64,000 nt of DNA from Haemophilus parainfluenzae (GTDB lineage: Bacteria > Pseudomonadota > Gammaproteobacteria > Enterobacterales > Pasteurellaceae), in the NCBI RefSeq assembly GCF_036288925.1, contig NZ_CP127167.1:496001-560000 (forward strand), in the 5' to 3' direction. Of this stretch, positions 57,001 to 64,000 are shown one piece after another (position 1 is the first letter of the stretch; each line of letters starts with the position of its first letter). The position numbers and the translations under genes were made by a program. Under the pieces are notes generated by a model. The model ran no database searches. It worked only from the letters and a program-made list of their open reading frames with translations, and was not told the origin of the DNA.

Positions 57001-58033
57001 CATTTTTTGCTCTTGCCACAACATCATCATCGATTGCTTCTGATGCTCGCCCCTTGCTCACTGTGATATCTTGTGTCTTCACATTAAACGTAACGTCTGC
57101 GCCTGACGCAGTTGATGCCACACTTGCGGTGGTATAAGCACCATTTACAAAATTAACGTTTTTGTTGTTTGTAATGCGCGATGTATCCGTCCCTGCTTGT
57201 TTAACATTAAAGCCACTTTTTGTTAATACGTGATAAAGTTGGCTACCATTTACAGCGTCTGTACTGGACTCCGCTATTTCACCCGCACCAACATTAACAA
57301 TCTGGCGAGTAAATGGGGGTTTACCACCTGAGCCAGCATTACCTATAGAGCCAGCATTACCTATAGAGAGTGTGCCAATATTGTTTTTACCTGCTGACAC
57401 CGCAGTAACATCTTGCCCATCTTTATTTTTATAAGTAATATCTAGGTTACTTGTCGATGTTGACAAACTATAAGAGCCTGAACCTAAAGCAATGCTATGA
57501 GCTTGATCATCACCAGCCATAACAACAGCGCCTTCACCAAGGGCTAAACCACTATTTGCAAGCACCTGTGCATCGGAACCTATCGCCACGCCTTTAGAGG
57601 CTGTTACAAGGGTTTTAACCCCAAAACCGATGGCATTCCCACCATTAACGCTTGTCGCTAACTTGTCTTTACCACCAATCGCAATATCACCATTTTTGAC
57701 GGCTTTTACTCCCCAACCGATGGCGATAGGCCCATTACCTTGGTCAAGACTTGTACTCTTTGGGTCACCTGCTGTCCCTCCTGCAATGGCGATAGCACCT
57801 CTGTCGTCAGTTCTAACTAATGTATCTCGATTTCCTGCTGTTACTGCAGCATAAGCGACATCACAGATTTGAGAAAAAAATAAGGCTAAAACGGATAGTT
57901 TAAAAAACTTTCCCGTTGTGGAATTTTTTGATGAACTCGAGGATGAGGCTTTCGCTTCCCCTTTTGCTAATTCGGAAGTCACCACTAATGATTGTGTGGT
58001 TTTATTCCAAATAATCTTGAATACTTTATTCAC
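51035..58033 (-). CDS. Giant serine-rich trimeric autotransporter adhesin
   Basis: 2332 residues, GTG start. Extended signal peptide (MNKVFKIIWNKTTQSLVVTS; cleavage near residue 62), YadA-like head repeats (about 63-190; AIAIAGG, GVAIGSDA, GLALGEG), a neck with DAVNGSQLY, two domains with short alanine/serine coils, then 108 tandem 14-residue units at about 573-2085, a second head (TAIGNNAEASGKNSTALG), neck (HATDAANKQYVDS), short stalk and a C-terminal YadA beta-barrel anchor ending GAGIGYQW. It should form trimeric surface fibres (type Vc secretion). Own terminator; downstream on the same strand are two glycosyltransferase genes. Confidence 0.95.
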   Translation of the reverse strand: MNKVFKIIWNKTTQSLVVTSELAKGEAKASSSSSSKNSTTGKFFKLSVLALFFSQICDVAYAAVTAGNRDTLVRTDDRGAIAIAGGTAGDPKSTSLDQGNGPIAIGWGVKAVKNGDIAIGGKDKLATSVNGGNAIGFGVKTLVTASKGVAIGSDAQVLANSGLALGEGAVVMAGDDQAHSIALGSGSYSLSTSTSNLDITYKNKDGQDVTAVSAGKNNIGTLSIGNAGSIGNAGSGGKPPFTRQIVNVGAGEIAESSTDAVNGSQLYHVLTKSGFNVKQAGTDTSRITNNKNVNFVNGAYTTASVASTASGADVTFNVKTQDITVSKGRASEAIDDDVVARAKNVAKAINTVADSKADKETEYQFRVAGEVKKTWNLGTGNGINFAVENTGDLEVKYIDDANGTVQYGLSQKTKNNISNALTTAQQASTSASSATTVANNALNVSQTASTVASSAQNTANLGLTTARTASNSASAAYQVATGARDTANAASSAISALHQRQYKFNIANNVNKLKNDKGEAVGWDLKNDGGVTFGATDDLEVSTDKMGNIVYGWSQTSKNTISSAVSNAVGAANSAKSSASAASNSASSAQSSASAASNSASSAQSSASIASNSASSAQSSASVASNSASSAQSSASIASNSASSAQSSASAASNSASSAQSSASAASNSASSAQSSASIASNSASSAQSSASVASNSASSAQSSASIASNSASSAQSSASIASNSASSAQSSASAASNSASSAQSSASVASNSASSAQSSASAASNSASSAQSSASVASNSASSAQSSASIASNSASSAQSSASAASNSASSAQSSASVASNSASSAQSSASIASNSASSAQSSASVASNSASSAQSSASAASNSASSAQSSASIASNSASSAQSSASAASNSASSAQSSASAASNSASSAQSSASIASNSASSAQSSASAASNSASSAQSSASVASNSASSAQSSASIASNSASSAQSSASAASNSASSAQSSASAASNSASSAQSSASIASNSASSAQSSASVASNSASSAQSSASIASNSASSAQSSASIASNSASSAQSSASAASNSASSAQSSASVASNSASSAQSSASAASNSASSAQSSASVASNSASSAQSSASIASNSASSAQSSASAASNSASSAQSSASVASNSASSAQSSASIASNSASSAQSSASVASNSASSAQSSASAASNSASSAQSSASIASNSASSAQSSASAASNSASSAQSSASAASNSASSAQSSASIASNSASSAQSSASAASNSASSAQSSASVASNSASSAQSSASIASNSASSAQSSASIASNSASSAQSSASAASNSASSAQSSASVASNSASSAQSSASAASNSASSAQSSASVASNSASSAQSSASIASNSASSAQSSASAASNSASSAQSSASVASNSASSAQSSASIASNSASSAQSSASVASNSASSAQSSASAASNSASSAQSSASIASNSASSAQSSASAASNSASSAQSSASAASNSASSAQSSASIASNSASSAQSSASAASNSASSAQSSASVASNSASSAQSSASIASNSASSAQSSASAASNSASSAQSSASAASNSASSAQSSASIASNSASSAQSSASVASNSASSAQSSASIASNSASSAQSSASVASNSASSAQSSASIASNSASSAQSSASVASNSASSAQSSASAASNSASSAQSSASIASNSASSAQSSASAASNSASSAQSSASAASNSASSAQSSASIASNSASSAQSSASAASNSASSAQSSASVASNSASSAQSSASIASNSASSAQSSASAASNSASSAQSSASAASNSASSAQSSASIASNSASSAQSSASVASNSASSAQSSASIASNSASSAQSSASIASNSASSAQSSASAASNSASSAQSSASVASNSASSAQSSASAASNSASSAQSSASVASNSASSAQSSASIASNSASSAQSSASAASNSASSAQSSASVASNSASSAQSSASIASNSASSAQSSASVASNSASSAQSSASAASNSASSAQSSASIASNSASSAQSSASAASNSASSAQSSASAASNSASSAQSSASIASNSASSAQSSASAASNSASSAQSSASVASNSASSAQSSASVASNSASAADSSASAASNSASSAASSASVAESTARRIEDAGIVDSKGRTAIAADNTSDRNSASAKGKDATAMGYGSNASGENATAIGNNAEASGKNSTALGQDAKATAENAVAIGQGSEAHEKDTVSVGRQNHERRITNVANPVHATDAANKQYVDSAVSSVRNDVNSVRSDLRKTDKKLRGGIAGATAIANIPQVTRPGASMVGAGVGNYKGQSAVAVGYSRMSDNNKIIFKVTGGATTQGDYNIGAGIGYQW
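51780..56315 (-). repeat. 108 tandem 42-bp units in the adhesin stalk
   Basis: Each unit encodes SAQSSASxASNSAS with x = Ala, Val or Ile. Unit length is constant, so changes in copy number keep the frame. Alanines fall at positions 2, 6, 9 and 13, spaced 4-3-4-3, the heptad a/d pattern of a coiled coil; seven of 14 residues are serine. Two more degenerate units lie at the 51.7-kb side. The order of x variants repeats with a 23-unit (966-bp) period, showing larger duplications. Confidence 0.95.
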
Positions 58034-58250
58034 TTTTCGATTATCCTAAATAATGATTAAAAATAAATTTATTTACAATACAAAAATACATACTGCAAAT
58101 ATACACATAGAAATGTCATTTTCGCTCAATAAGGCTAAAAAGCCTACAAACAGATGAGCCTATCAATTCTATGACAAATTAATGAATCAAACAAGAACAG
58201 AAAAAATACAATAATGAGAAGGCAGACCGACCGTGATCTTCAAGGTAATA

Positions 58251-58287
58251 AAAAAACCTATACACCAAGTGTGTATAGGTTTTTTTT
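58251..58287 (-). terminator. Strong bidirectional terminator after htpX
   Basis: AAACCTATACAC - CAAGT - GTGTATAGGTTT with T runs on both strands. It lies at the htpX stop. The 250 bases between here and the adhesin start hold only a small GGCT-AAAA-AGCC hairpin near 58133 and no clear promoter match. Confidence 0.88.
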
Positions 58288-59134
58288 ATAATATACGCAA
58301 TGCTTCGATTCGTTTTTCTAGCGGAGGATGGCTCATAAAGAGTTCACTACGTTTACCGTTAATCATAAAGGCATTAAGTGAACCTTCCATCTCTTGCGGC
58401 TCATGAATTTGCTGTAAACGTTGCAATGCCGCAATCATTTTTTCTTTACCGACAAGTTGTGCAGAACCTGCATCTGCGCGGTATTCGCGATAACGAGAGA
58501 ACCACATTGCGATGATGCTCGCTAAAATACCAAACAAGATTTCTAACACCATTGAAACCAAGAAGTAAATACCTGAGCTACGGCTTTCTTCATCACCATT
58601 ACGAGAACTTGCTACCACATTAGCAATCACGCGAGATAAGAAAATCACGAAGGTATTCAATACGCCTTGTAATAAGGTCATAGTCACCATATCACCGTTT
58701 GCGATGTGTGAGACCTCGTGAGCCAATACCGCTTCAGCTTCTTCTTCCGTCATGGCGTTTAATAAACCCGTACTAATTGCCACTAAAGAATTGTTTTTAG
58801 TTGCACCCGTCGCAAAAGCATTCGCATCATTAGAATGGTAAATCGCGACATCCGGTATTGGGATGCCTGCTTGTTGCGCTTGACGACGTACCGTTTCAAC
58901 CAACCAACGTTCAGCTTGATTACGTGGTTCGGTGATCACCTCTGCACCCACAGAACGTAATGCCATAGTTTTTGATAAAAATAATGAAATCAATGATCCG
59001 GCAAAACCAAAAAGCATCGCCATAATTAAAATGCCACCTGTACTATTTCCTGCAATACCGGTCACATTTAAAATAATCCCTAACACAAGCATCACAGCAA
59101 AGTTAGTGGCTAAAAATAAAAGGATTCGCATCAT
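58286..59134 (-). CDS. htpX: HtpX, membrane zinc protease
   Basis: 282 residues from ATG 59134, with GAGGA upstream; the frame extends to 59200 but that would add 22 atypical residues. Two N-terminal membrane segments, M48 zinc motif [10 protein letters not shown] and distal Glu region [18 protein letters not shown], with further membrane segments between. It degrades misfolded inner-membrane proteins with FtsH. Monocistronic. Confidence 0.95.
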   Translation of the reverse strand: MMRILLFLATNFAVMLVLGIILNVTGIAGNSTGGILIMAMLFGFAGSLISLFLSKTMALRSVGAEVITEPRNQAERWLVETVRRQAQQAGIPIPDVAIYHSNDANAFATGATKNNSLVAISTGLLNAMTEEEAEAVLAHEVSHIANGDMVTMTLLQGVLNTFVIFLSRVIANVVASSRNGDEESRSSGIYFLVSMVLEILFGILASIIAMWFSRYREYRADAGSAQLVGKEKMIAALQRLQQIHEPQEMEGSLNAFMINGKRSELFMSHPPLEKRIEALRIL

Positions 59135-59215
59135 AATAAAGTTCCTCAATAAACTAGAAAGTAAACACGGCAATAATGGAGAATTTTTTACAAAATTCAA
59201 GGTTAAACAAATAAT

Positions 59216-59782
59216 TTATTGTAAATCTTCTAAGGTATTAAAATTTACAAATCGTCCTTCTTGTTCGTCAAATTGGACAGCAACCGCGCCATTTTTGTTC
59301 ATAAATTGTAATAAACGACGTTCGCCTTGGTTTAAATAAGCGCGTAACTTCTCTTTAAGCTGAACTGACATCAAACAAAATGTCGGGTGTTCACGCGCTT
59401 TATCTTTTGCATAAGCCATCAAAGTGCGGTCATTTTTAACCGCACTTTTTAGTTTTTCTAATAAGTTTTGCGGAAAATACGGGCTATCACAAGGCACAAA
59501 AAGCACGAAATCCGTTTTAGCTTGTTCGAGTGCTGTTAACATACCGCTCAATGGTCCCTGAAAATCAGGCAATTCATCTGAAAATACAGGAAAACCCCAT
59601 TGTGCATATTCCGCATGGTGACGATTAGCATTAATTGAAATATCAATCACTTGAGGTTGTAAGCGTTCAATCACATGGCTAATTAATGGTTTATTTTGTA
59701 AAAGCTGCAAGCCTTTATCCGCACCATTCATCCTCCGTGCTTTTCCTCCCGCCAAAATAACCGCACTTATTGTGTATTTCAT
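59216..59782 (-). CDS. mobA: MobA, molybdenum cofactor guanylyltransferase
   Basis: 188 residues. Nucleotide-binding motif LAGGKARRMNGADKGLQLL and FVPCDSPYFPQNL. It transfers GMP from GTP to molybdopterin. Divergent from yihD, an arrangement like that in E. coli. It contains an inverted uptake-signal pair at 59421-59448 (encoding SAVKNDRTL) and another signal at its 5' end, a very high load for so small a gene. Confidence 0.95.
   Translation of the reverse strand: MKYTISAVILAGGKARRMNGADKGLQLLQNKPLISHVIERLQPQVIDISINANRHHAEYAQWGFPVFSDELPDFQGPLSGMLTALEQAKTDFVLFVPCDSPYFPQNLLEKLKSAVKNDRTLMAYAKDKAREHPTFCLMSVQLKEKLRAYLNQGERRLLQFMNKNGAVAVQFDEQEGRFVNFNTLEDLQ
59421..59448. repeat. Inverted pair of uptake signals inside mobA
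   Basis: AAAGTGCGGT - CATTTTTA - ACCGCACTTT, a perfect 10-bp stem within coding sequence, followed by TT on the + strand. Confidence 0.85.
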
Positions 59783-59848
59783 ATTTTCTTATTGCCTTAT
59801 TTGAAGTATGATCTAGCCTTATTTTTCTCCATTTAAAAGGAAATAGCA

Positions 59849-60115
59849 ATGAAATGTAAGCGTTTAAATGAAGTATTGGAACTTTTACAACCTTATTGGT
59901 CTAAAGACCCAGATCTGAGCTTGCTACAAATTCTGCAAAAAATTGCTGATGAAGCGGGATTTGATAAATCGGTAGCAGAATTATCTGATGAAATTATTAT
60001 TTATCATTTAAAAATGCACGGCACAGATAAATTTGAGCCAATTCCAGGCATCAAAAAAGATTATGAAGAAGATTTTAAAACCGCATTGTTAAAAGCGCGC
60101 GGAATTATTAAATAA
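59849..60115 (+). CDS. yihD: YihD family protein (DUF1040)
   Basis: 88 residues, helical, [20 protein letters not shown] at the start; matches YihD, found upstream of dsbA in E. coli. The function is unknown. AAAAGGA ribosome site. dsbA follows after 9 bases, so the two form an operon. Confidence 0.9.
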   Translation: MKCKRLNEVLELLQPYWSKDPDLSLLQILQKIADEAGFDKSVAELSDEIIIYHLKMHGTDKFEPIPGIKKDYEEDFKTALLKARGIIK

Positions 60116-60124
60116 GGAAAACAA

Positions 60125-60730
60125 ATGAAAAACATTTTATTTTTACTCGGTGCTTTATTTTCATTTAATGCATTCGCAGCTAATCTAGAAGAAGGGAAAC
60201 AATACATTCAAGTGGGCCAAACCGCTTCCGTACAACCAGAAGTCATTGAATTCTTCTCTTTCTACTGCCCACATTGCTATGCCTTTGAAATGGAATACCA
60301 CATTCCAAAACAAGTTGCAGAAAGCTTACCAAAAGGTACTGAATTTAAACAATATCACGTTAATTTCTTAGGTCGTCAATCTGAAAACCTCACTCGTGCA
60401 TGGGCATTAGCGATGGCACTTGGTGCTGAAAACAAAGTGAAAGCGCCTTTATTCGAAGCGGCACAACAAGATAAATTAAGCTCAATGAACGATATTCGCA
60501 AAATCTTCATTGATAACGGCGTTACAGCTGAGCAATTTGATAACAACATCAACAGCTTTGCTGTAAACGGTTTAGTGAATAAACAAGTAAATGCAGCGGA
60601 ACAGTTCCAAGTACGTGGCGTACCTGATTTCTATGTCAATGGCAAATACCGTGTAAACCCTGAAGGCTTAAATTACGACGATTTCGTCAAAGATTATGTA
60701 GAAACCGTGAAAGGTTTATTGCAAAAATAA
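60125..60730 (+). CDS. dsbA: DsbA, periplasmic thiol:disulfide oxidoreductase
   Basis: 201 residues. Signal peptide ending FNAFA (1-18), thioredoxin fold with the active site CPHC at 48-51 and the cis-proline loop VRGVPDFYVNG, and an inserted helical domain. It introduces disulfides into exported proteins. AAGGAAAAC precedes the ATG. Confidence 0.97.
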   Translation: MKNILFLLGALFSFNAFAANLEEGKQYIQVGQTASVQPEVIEFFSFYCPHCYAFEMEYHIPKQVAESLPKGTEFKQYHVNFLGRQSENLTRAWALAMALGAENKVKAPLFEAAQQDKLSSMNDIRKIFIDNGVTAEQFDNNINSFAVNGLVNKQVNAAEQFQVRGVPDFYVNGKYRVNPEGLNYDDFVKDYVETVKGLLQK

Positions 60731-60785
60731 AAAAAAATTGGTTTAATGCCTGCCGTTTTTAAATATAAAGAAGAGAGATGATTTT

Positions 60786-61121
60786 ATGGCTGCTAGTTTC
60801 AGTGTTACTCGTCGTTTTTTTGACGACAAAAACTACCCACGCGGATTTTCCCGTCACGGTGATTATACAATCAAAGAATCCCAAGTATTAGAGCAATATG
60901 GCCAAGCGTTTAAAGCATTAGATTTAGGTGAACGCAATCCAGCGACACAAGAAGAAAAAGAATTTGTTGCATTTTGCCGTGGTGAACGTGCGCCGGAAAC
61001 TTTCTTCGAAAAAACGTGGAATAAATATCGTACTCGCATCAACACCACAAAACGTGTTTACACCTTATCGGGTGATGTGAGCGAAGCGACTTCTGGTGGC
61101 GAAGATTATTCTGGCGAATAA
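60786..61121 (+). CDS. maoP: MaoP/YifE family protein (DUF413)
   Basis: 111 residues. [20 protein letters not shown] and FCRGER match E. coli MaoP (YifE), which organises the Ori macrodomain through the maoS site. No maoS-like site was identified here. Own terminator downstream. Confidence 0.92.
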   Translation: MAASFSVTRRFFDDKNYPRGFSRHGDYTIKESQVLEQYGQAFKALDLGERNPATQEEKEFVAFCRGERAPETFFEKTWNKYRTRINTTKRVYTLSGDVSEATSGGEDYSGE

Positions 61122-61129
61122 TACATTTT

Positions 61130-61163
61130 AAAAGGCAGGCAGAAGCTTGCCTTTTGCTTTTTT
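61130..61163 (+). terminator. Terminator of maoP
   Basis: AAAAGGCAGGC - AGAA - GCTTGCCTTTT (one wobble) followed by GCTTTTTT. Confidence 0.87.
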
Positions 61164-61221
61164 ACCAATCCCCATGCTTGCCAAGGGCTGTGGGATATTT
61201 ATCATTCAAACGTAAACATCA

Positions 61222-62313
61222 ATGCAACTACCCATTTCCCAATATACCGAACTCCTGCAAAAAAAGACCGAAAAGCTGACCGCACTTTTGCAGCCCTTTA
61301 ACGCCCCAGAAATCGCCGTGTTTGATTCGCCAACTAGCCATTATCGGATGCGTGCAGAATTTCGTATTTGGCATGATAAAGGCGATTTTTATCACATCAT
61401 GTTTGACCAAAGCACCTTACAGCGTTATCGAGTGGATGAGTTCCCAATTGCCAGCGAACTGATCAATCGCATGATGAAAACCTTACTGCCATTGTTAAAA
61501 ACTCAGGAAGTATTACATAAAAAACTGTTCCAAATTGATTATTTGAGCACGCTCAGCAATAAGATTATTGTCAGCCTGCTTTACCACAAGCAACTCACAG
61601 AAGAATGGCAAAACGCTGCTACACGCTTAAAAGAAGCATTACAACAACTTGGTTTTGATGTGCAGTTGATTGGTCGTGCGAGTAAACAAAAAATCTGTTT
61701 AGAGCAGGATTTTGTTGATGAAGTGTTACCGGTGAAAGGGCGTAATTATGTTTATCGCCAAGTGGAAAACAGCTTTACCCAGCCTAATGCAGCGGTAAAT
61801 TGCAAGATGTTGGAATGGGCGATTGATTGTACCCAAGGTTCGCAAGGGGATTTATTGGAACTGTATTGTGGTAACGGTAATTTCTCCATCGCCCTTGCAC
61901 AAAACTTCCGCAAAGTACTTGCTACCGAAATCGCCAAGCCATCTGTTGCGGCTGCACAATTTAATATTGCGAAAAATGGCATAGATAATCTGCAAATTAT
62001 CCGTATGTCGGCAGAAGAATTTACCCAAGCCATGAATGGCGTACGTGAGTTTAATCGCTTAAAAGGCATTGATTTAAAAGCCTATCAATGCAATACGATT
62101 TTTGTGGATCCACCACGAGCAGGGCTTGACCCTGACACGGTAAAACTGGTGCAGAATTACGATCGTATTTTGTATATTTCCTGCAATCCACATACCCTTT
62201 GTGAGAATTTGCAAATCCTAAGCCAAACCCACCGCATTGAAAAAGCGGCGCTGTTTGATCAATTCCCTTATACAGATCATATGGAAAGCGGCGTATGGCT
62301 GGTGAGAAAATAA
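61222..62313 (+). CDS. trmA: TrmA, tRNA (uracil-54-C5)-methyltransferase
   Basis: 363 residues. SAM motif [17 protein letters not shown], catalytic cysteine in [15 protein letters not shown] and base-binding [14 protein letters not shown]. It makes ribothymidine in the T-loop of tRNA. It overlaps rsmJ by 19 bases. An uptake signal encodes LTALL near residue 20. Confidence 0.97.
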   Translation: MQLPISQYTELLQKKTEKLTALLQPFNAPEIAVFDSPTSHYRMRAEFRIWHDKGDFYHIMFDQSTLQRYRVDEFPIASELINRMMKTLLPLLKTQEVLHKKLFQIDYLSTLSNKIIVSLLYHKQLTEEWQNAATRLKEALQQLGFDVQLIGRASKQKICLEQDFVDEVLPVKGRNYVYRQVENSFTQPNAAVNCKMLEWAIDCTQGSQGDLLELYCGNGNFSIALAQNFRKVLATEIAKPSVAAAQFNIAKNGIDNLQIIRMSAEEFTQAMNGVREFNRLKGIDLKAYQCNTIFVDPPRAGLDPDTVKLVQNYDRILYISCNPHTLCENLQILSQTHRIEKAALFDQFPYTDHMESGVWLVRK

Positions 62314-63062
62314 AAATTCAACTGCTTGCTGAAGCGGGAACATCGTCGGAATTGACCGCACTTTGTTCCCCTTTTGGTATTGAGCATTGTACTGAAAGCC
62401 CGCTTGCATTGGTGCGAACCGAAACCCACCTTGCCCTACGTAAACTGGATGAACCTAAGTTGGGCGATGTCTTTGTAGATTTCGTAGCCGGTGCGATGGC
62501 TCATCGTCGTAAATTCGGTGGAGGTCGTGGTGAGGCAGTTGCCAAAGCTGTAGGCATTAAGGGCTCAGAATTGCCTTCCGTGATTGATGCCACAGCAGGG
62601 CTTGGTCGAGATGCCTTTGTTTTAGCTTCTATCGGTTGCCAAGTGCGCTTAGTAGAACGTCATCCAGTAGTATATTTGCTATTGCAGGATGGACTCAACC
62701 GCGCCTATCAGGATGCAGAAATAGGTGAAATGATGCAACAAAATATGCAATTACTAGATGTTCATCATATTGCCGAACTTAATCCACAAACCGAGAGTGC
62801 CGATGTAGTGTATTTGGATCCAATGTATCCACACAAGCAAAAATCCGCCCTAGTTAAAAAAGAAATGCGGGTATTCCAACATTTGGTTGGTGCAGATTTG
62901 GATGCCGATGAGCTCTTGACACCTGCGCTACAATTAGCCCGTAAACGCGTGGTGGTAAAACGTCCTGATTATGCGGAATTCTTAGCGCAAAAAGCGCCCC
63001 ATGTTAGTCGTGAAACCAAAAATCACCGCTTTGATATTTATATGGGAGAAGCACAATGCTAA
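62295..63062 (+). CDS. rsmJ: RsmJ, 16S rRNA (guanine-1516-N2)-methyltransferase
   Basis: 255 residues. SAM motif [15 protein letters not shown] and catalytic [20 protein letters not shown] match the family, as does [24 protein letters not shown] [18 protein letters not shown]. Start ATG lies inside the trmA end. It overlaps rseC by 7 bases, giving a trmA-rsmJ-rseC unit. Confidence 0.95.
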   Translation: MAGEKIKIQLLAEAGTSSELTALCSPFGIEHCTESPLALVRTETHLALRKLDEPKLGDVFVDFVAGAMAHRRKFGGGRGEAVAKAVGIKGSELPSVIDATAGLGRDAFVLASIGCQVRLVERHPVVYLLLQDGLNRAYQDAEIGEMMQQNMQLLDVHHIAELNPQTESADVVYLDPMYPHKQKSALVKKEMRVFQHLVGADLDADELLTPALQLARKRVVVKRPDYAEFLAQKAPHVSRETKNHRFDIYMGEAQC

Positions 63063-63496
63063 AAGAAAGTGCAGTTGTAATGAGCTATGATGCGAAAACA
63101 GGCCTTGCTAAAGTGAAATGTCAATCACAAAGTGCCTGTGGAGCTTGTTCGGCTAGAGAAGCCTGTGGAACAGCTTCCCTTTCTGAGCTTAACGGAAAAC
63201 GAGGTGAACATATCTTCACGGTAGAAACCATCACGCCACTCCGTGCAGGCCAAATGGTAGAAATCGGTCTAGAAGAAAAATCCATGTTATTTTCTGCATT
63301 ATTAATGTATATCGTGCCGCTTTTCACTCTATTGTTTGCAACATTACTTTCTAACTATATCAGTGAAAATGAGCTCATCCGTGCGATTTTAATCTTTATT
63401 TTGACCGCACTTTCCTTTGTGATGGTTAAACGTTACACCCACAAACTCGGCCAACAAACAGAATTTCAGCCTGTTTTGTTGAGAGTGTTGTCCTAA
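63056..63496 (+). CDS. rseC: RseC, membrane regulator of SoxR reduction / sigma-E
   Basis: 146 residues. Cytoplasmic cysteine motif [10 protein letters not shown] (about 24-33), then two membrane segments (about 78-96 and 102-120). In E. coli it closes the rpoE operon and acts with Rsx in reducing SoxR; here it is uncoupled from rpoE and follows two RNA methyltransferases. An uptake signal lies near 63406. Confidence 0.93.
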   Translation: MLKESAVVMSYDAKTGLAKVKCQSQSACGACSAREACGTASLSELNGKRGEHIFTVETITPLRAGQMVEIGLEEKSMLFSALLMYIVPLFTLLFATLLSNYISENELIRAILIFILTALSFVMVKRYTHKLGQQTEFQPVLLRVLS

Positions 63497-63498
63497 AT

Positions 63499-63541
63499 AA
63501 AAAGAACAGCTGAAAACAATTAAATTTTCAACCGCTCTTTT
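63499..63541 (+). terminator. Possible imperfect hairpin after rseC
   Basis: AAGA/AGC/TGAAAA can pair with TTTTCA/GCT/TCTT around an eight-base loop, ending CTTTTATAC. The stem is bulged. Confidence 0.4.
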
Positions 63542-63567
63542 ATACTTAGCTTATTACTACTCGAAAG

Positions 63568-63593
63568 AGCCTACATGAAGATGTAGGCTTTTC
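63568..63593. terminator. Terminator between rseC and the amidohydrolase gene
   Basis: AGCCTACAT - GAAG - ATGTAGGCT followed by TTTTC; convergent genes share it. Confidence 0.85.
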
Positions 63594-63595
63594 TA

Positions 63596-64000
63596 TTAAG
63601 ATAATAATCTTTGTACTAAAGAAATATAAATATTAACCCCAGTAAACAATTGATTTTCATCAAAATCAAATTCAGCTTCATGATGACCTGCTGTTCGATC
63701 TGCACCAAGAATGAAGTAAATAGCTTTGCCTCCGTGTTCTTGTACACGTCTACCTAAAATAGTCGCATCTTCACTTGCATTGAAAGCATAATCTGAATTT
63801 ACGTTATTTATTTGTGGTTGTTCAAGAGATATTTCTTCGATGAGTTTTATAAGTTCAACATCATTATTCATATCCACGGCTTCACCTACAATTTCAGTTT
63901 CATACACTACATCAAAACTTATGGAGATACCTTTGGCTATTTGCATGACTTGTTCAGTCATATATTCATTAATTGCTTTATTTTCTCCCCGCACTTCTAA
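63596..64000 (-). CDS. M20-family amidohydrolase, C-terminal part (5' end beyond the window)
   Basis: The frame is open to the right edge; a GTG at 63994 is not the start. 134 residues of the C-terminal part are present. EVRGENKAINEYMTEQVMQI, SEDATILGRR and GHHEAEFDFDENQL are typical of AbgA/HipO-type aminoacyl or p-aminobenzoyl-glutamate amidohydrolases; the HHEAEFDFDE stretch holds a metal-site histidine. Substrate undetermined. Confidence 0.85.
   Translation of the reverse strand, partial: LEVRGENKAINEYMTEQVMQIAKGISISFDVVYETEIVGEAVDMNNDVELIKLIEEISLEQPQINNVNSDYAFNASEDATILGRRVQEHGGKAIYFILGADRTAGHHEAEFDFDENQLFTGVNIYISLVQRLLS

Noticed and set aside
51040..58030. Phase variation of the adhesin through simple-sequence slippage
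   Set aside because: No homopolymer or tetranucleotide tract was found in the promoter or early codons, and 42-base changes keep the frame.
58034..58110. Fur-box-like AATAATGATTAAAAAT upstream of the adhesin
   Set aside because: Too few matches to the 19-base consensus in a very AT-rich region.
59135..59200. N-terminal extension of HtpX
   Set aside because: A ribosome site precedes ATG 59134, and the remaining 282 residues match the family's length.

Overview
The window looks like a chromosomal segment of a Pasteurellaceae bacterium, probably a Haemophilus of the parainfluenzae/haemolyticus type. I base this on the DNA uptake signal core AAGTGCGGT / ACCGCACTT, which occurs more than 30 times singly or as inverted pairs acting as terminators, on an AT-rich base composition, and on gene blocks that I recall from Haemophilus influenzae (rpoE-rseA-rseB, fruB-fruK-fruA, tatD-holB-tmk-mltG-surA-pyrR, gpt/pepD, tusDCB-yheO-fkpA-slyX). 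No tRNA, rRNA, CRISPR array or prophage was seen, and no gene-free stretch exceeds 300 bases.

Layout. 1-2080: heme-biosynthesis-associated hemX (5' end outside the window) and hemY. 2183-5201: a four-gene polar amino acid ABC transporter. 5209-6722: a T4 endonuclease V-like glycosylase, a YeaK-type deacylase and a small membrane protein. 6717-9548: tusB/C/D, a YheO-type regulator, fkpA and slyX. 9561-13899: an apparent 2,7-anhydro-sialic acid scavenging locus (NanX-like permease, FadR-type regulator, two Gfo/Idh/MocA oxidoreductases, the second NanY-like). 13935-18991: an orphan membrane protein, pdxH, an HbpA/DppA-type lipoprotein, an MdtD-like exporter and mobB. 19066-21627: rseB, rseA, rpoE and sdhE, with a sigma-E promoter ahead of rpoE. 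21684-22926: a complete IS3-family element lying in the loop of an uptake-signal terminator. 22959-27711: the fructose PTS operon and a lipoprotein. 27793-40512: housekeeping genes including holB, tmk, mltG, surA, pyrR, dnaE, gpt and pepD.

40631-47839 is a maltose/maltodextrin locus: a GntR/UTRA regulator diverges from malQ - malP - a MapP-like sugar-phosphate phosphatase - a MalT-like PTS EIICB. The logic would be uptake as maltose-6'-phosphate, dephosphorylation, then processing by MalQ and MalP. The proteins resemble those of streptococci and lactobacilli more than enteric Mal proteins. 47875-58033 is a giant trimeric autotransporter adhesin (2332 residues, 108 tandem 42-bp units giving a serine-rich, alanine-core stalk), followed on the same strand by two genes for predicted glycosyltransferases (a DUF2827-like protein and a GT25-GT4 fusion). 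From about 39.8 to 59.4 kb I found no uptake signal at all, which marks this stretch as the accessory, probably acquired, part of the window. The adhesin plus its neighbouring glycosyltransferases is my best candidate for an undescribed system: a dedicated glycosylation module for a serine-rich trimeric adhesin.

58286-64000 returns to core genes: htpX, mobA, yihD, dsbA, maoP, trmA, rsmJ, rseC and the 3' part of an M20 amidohydrolase.
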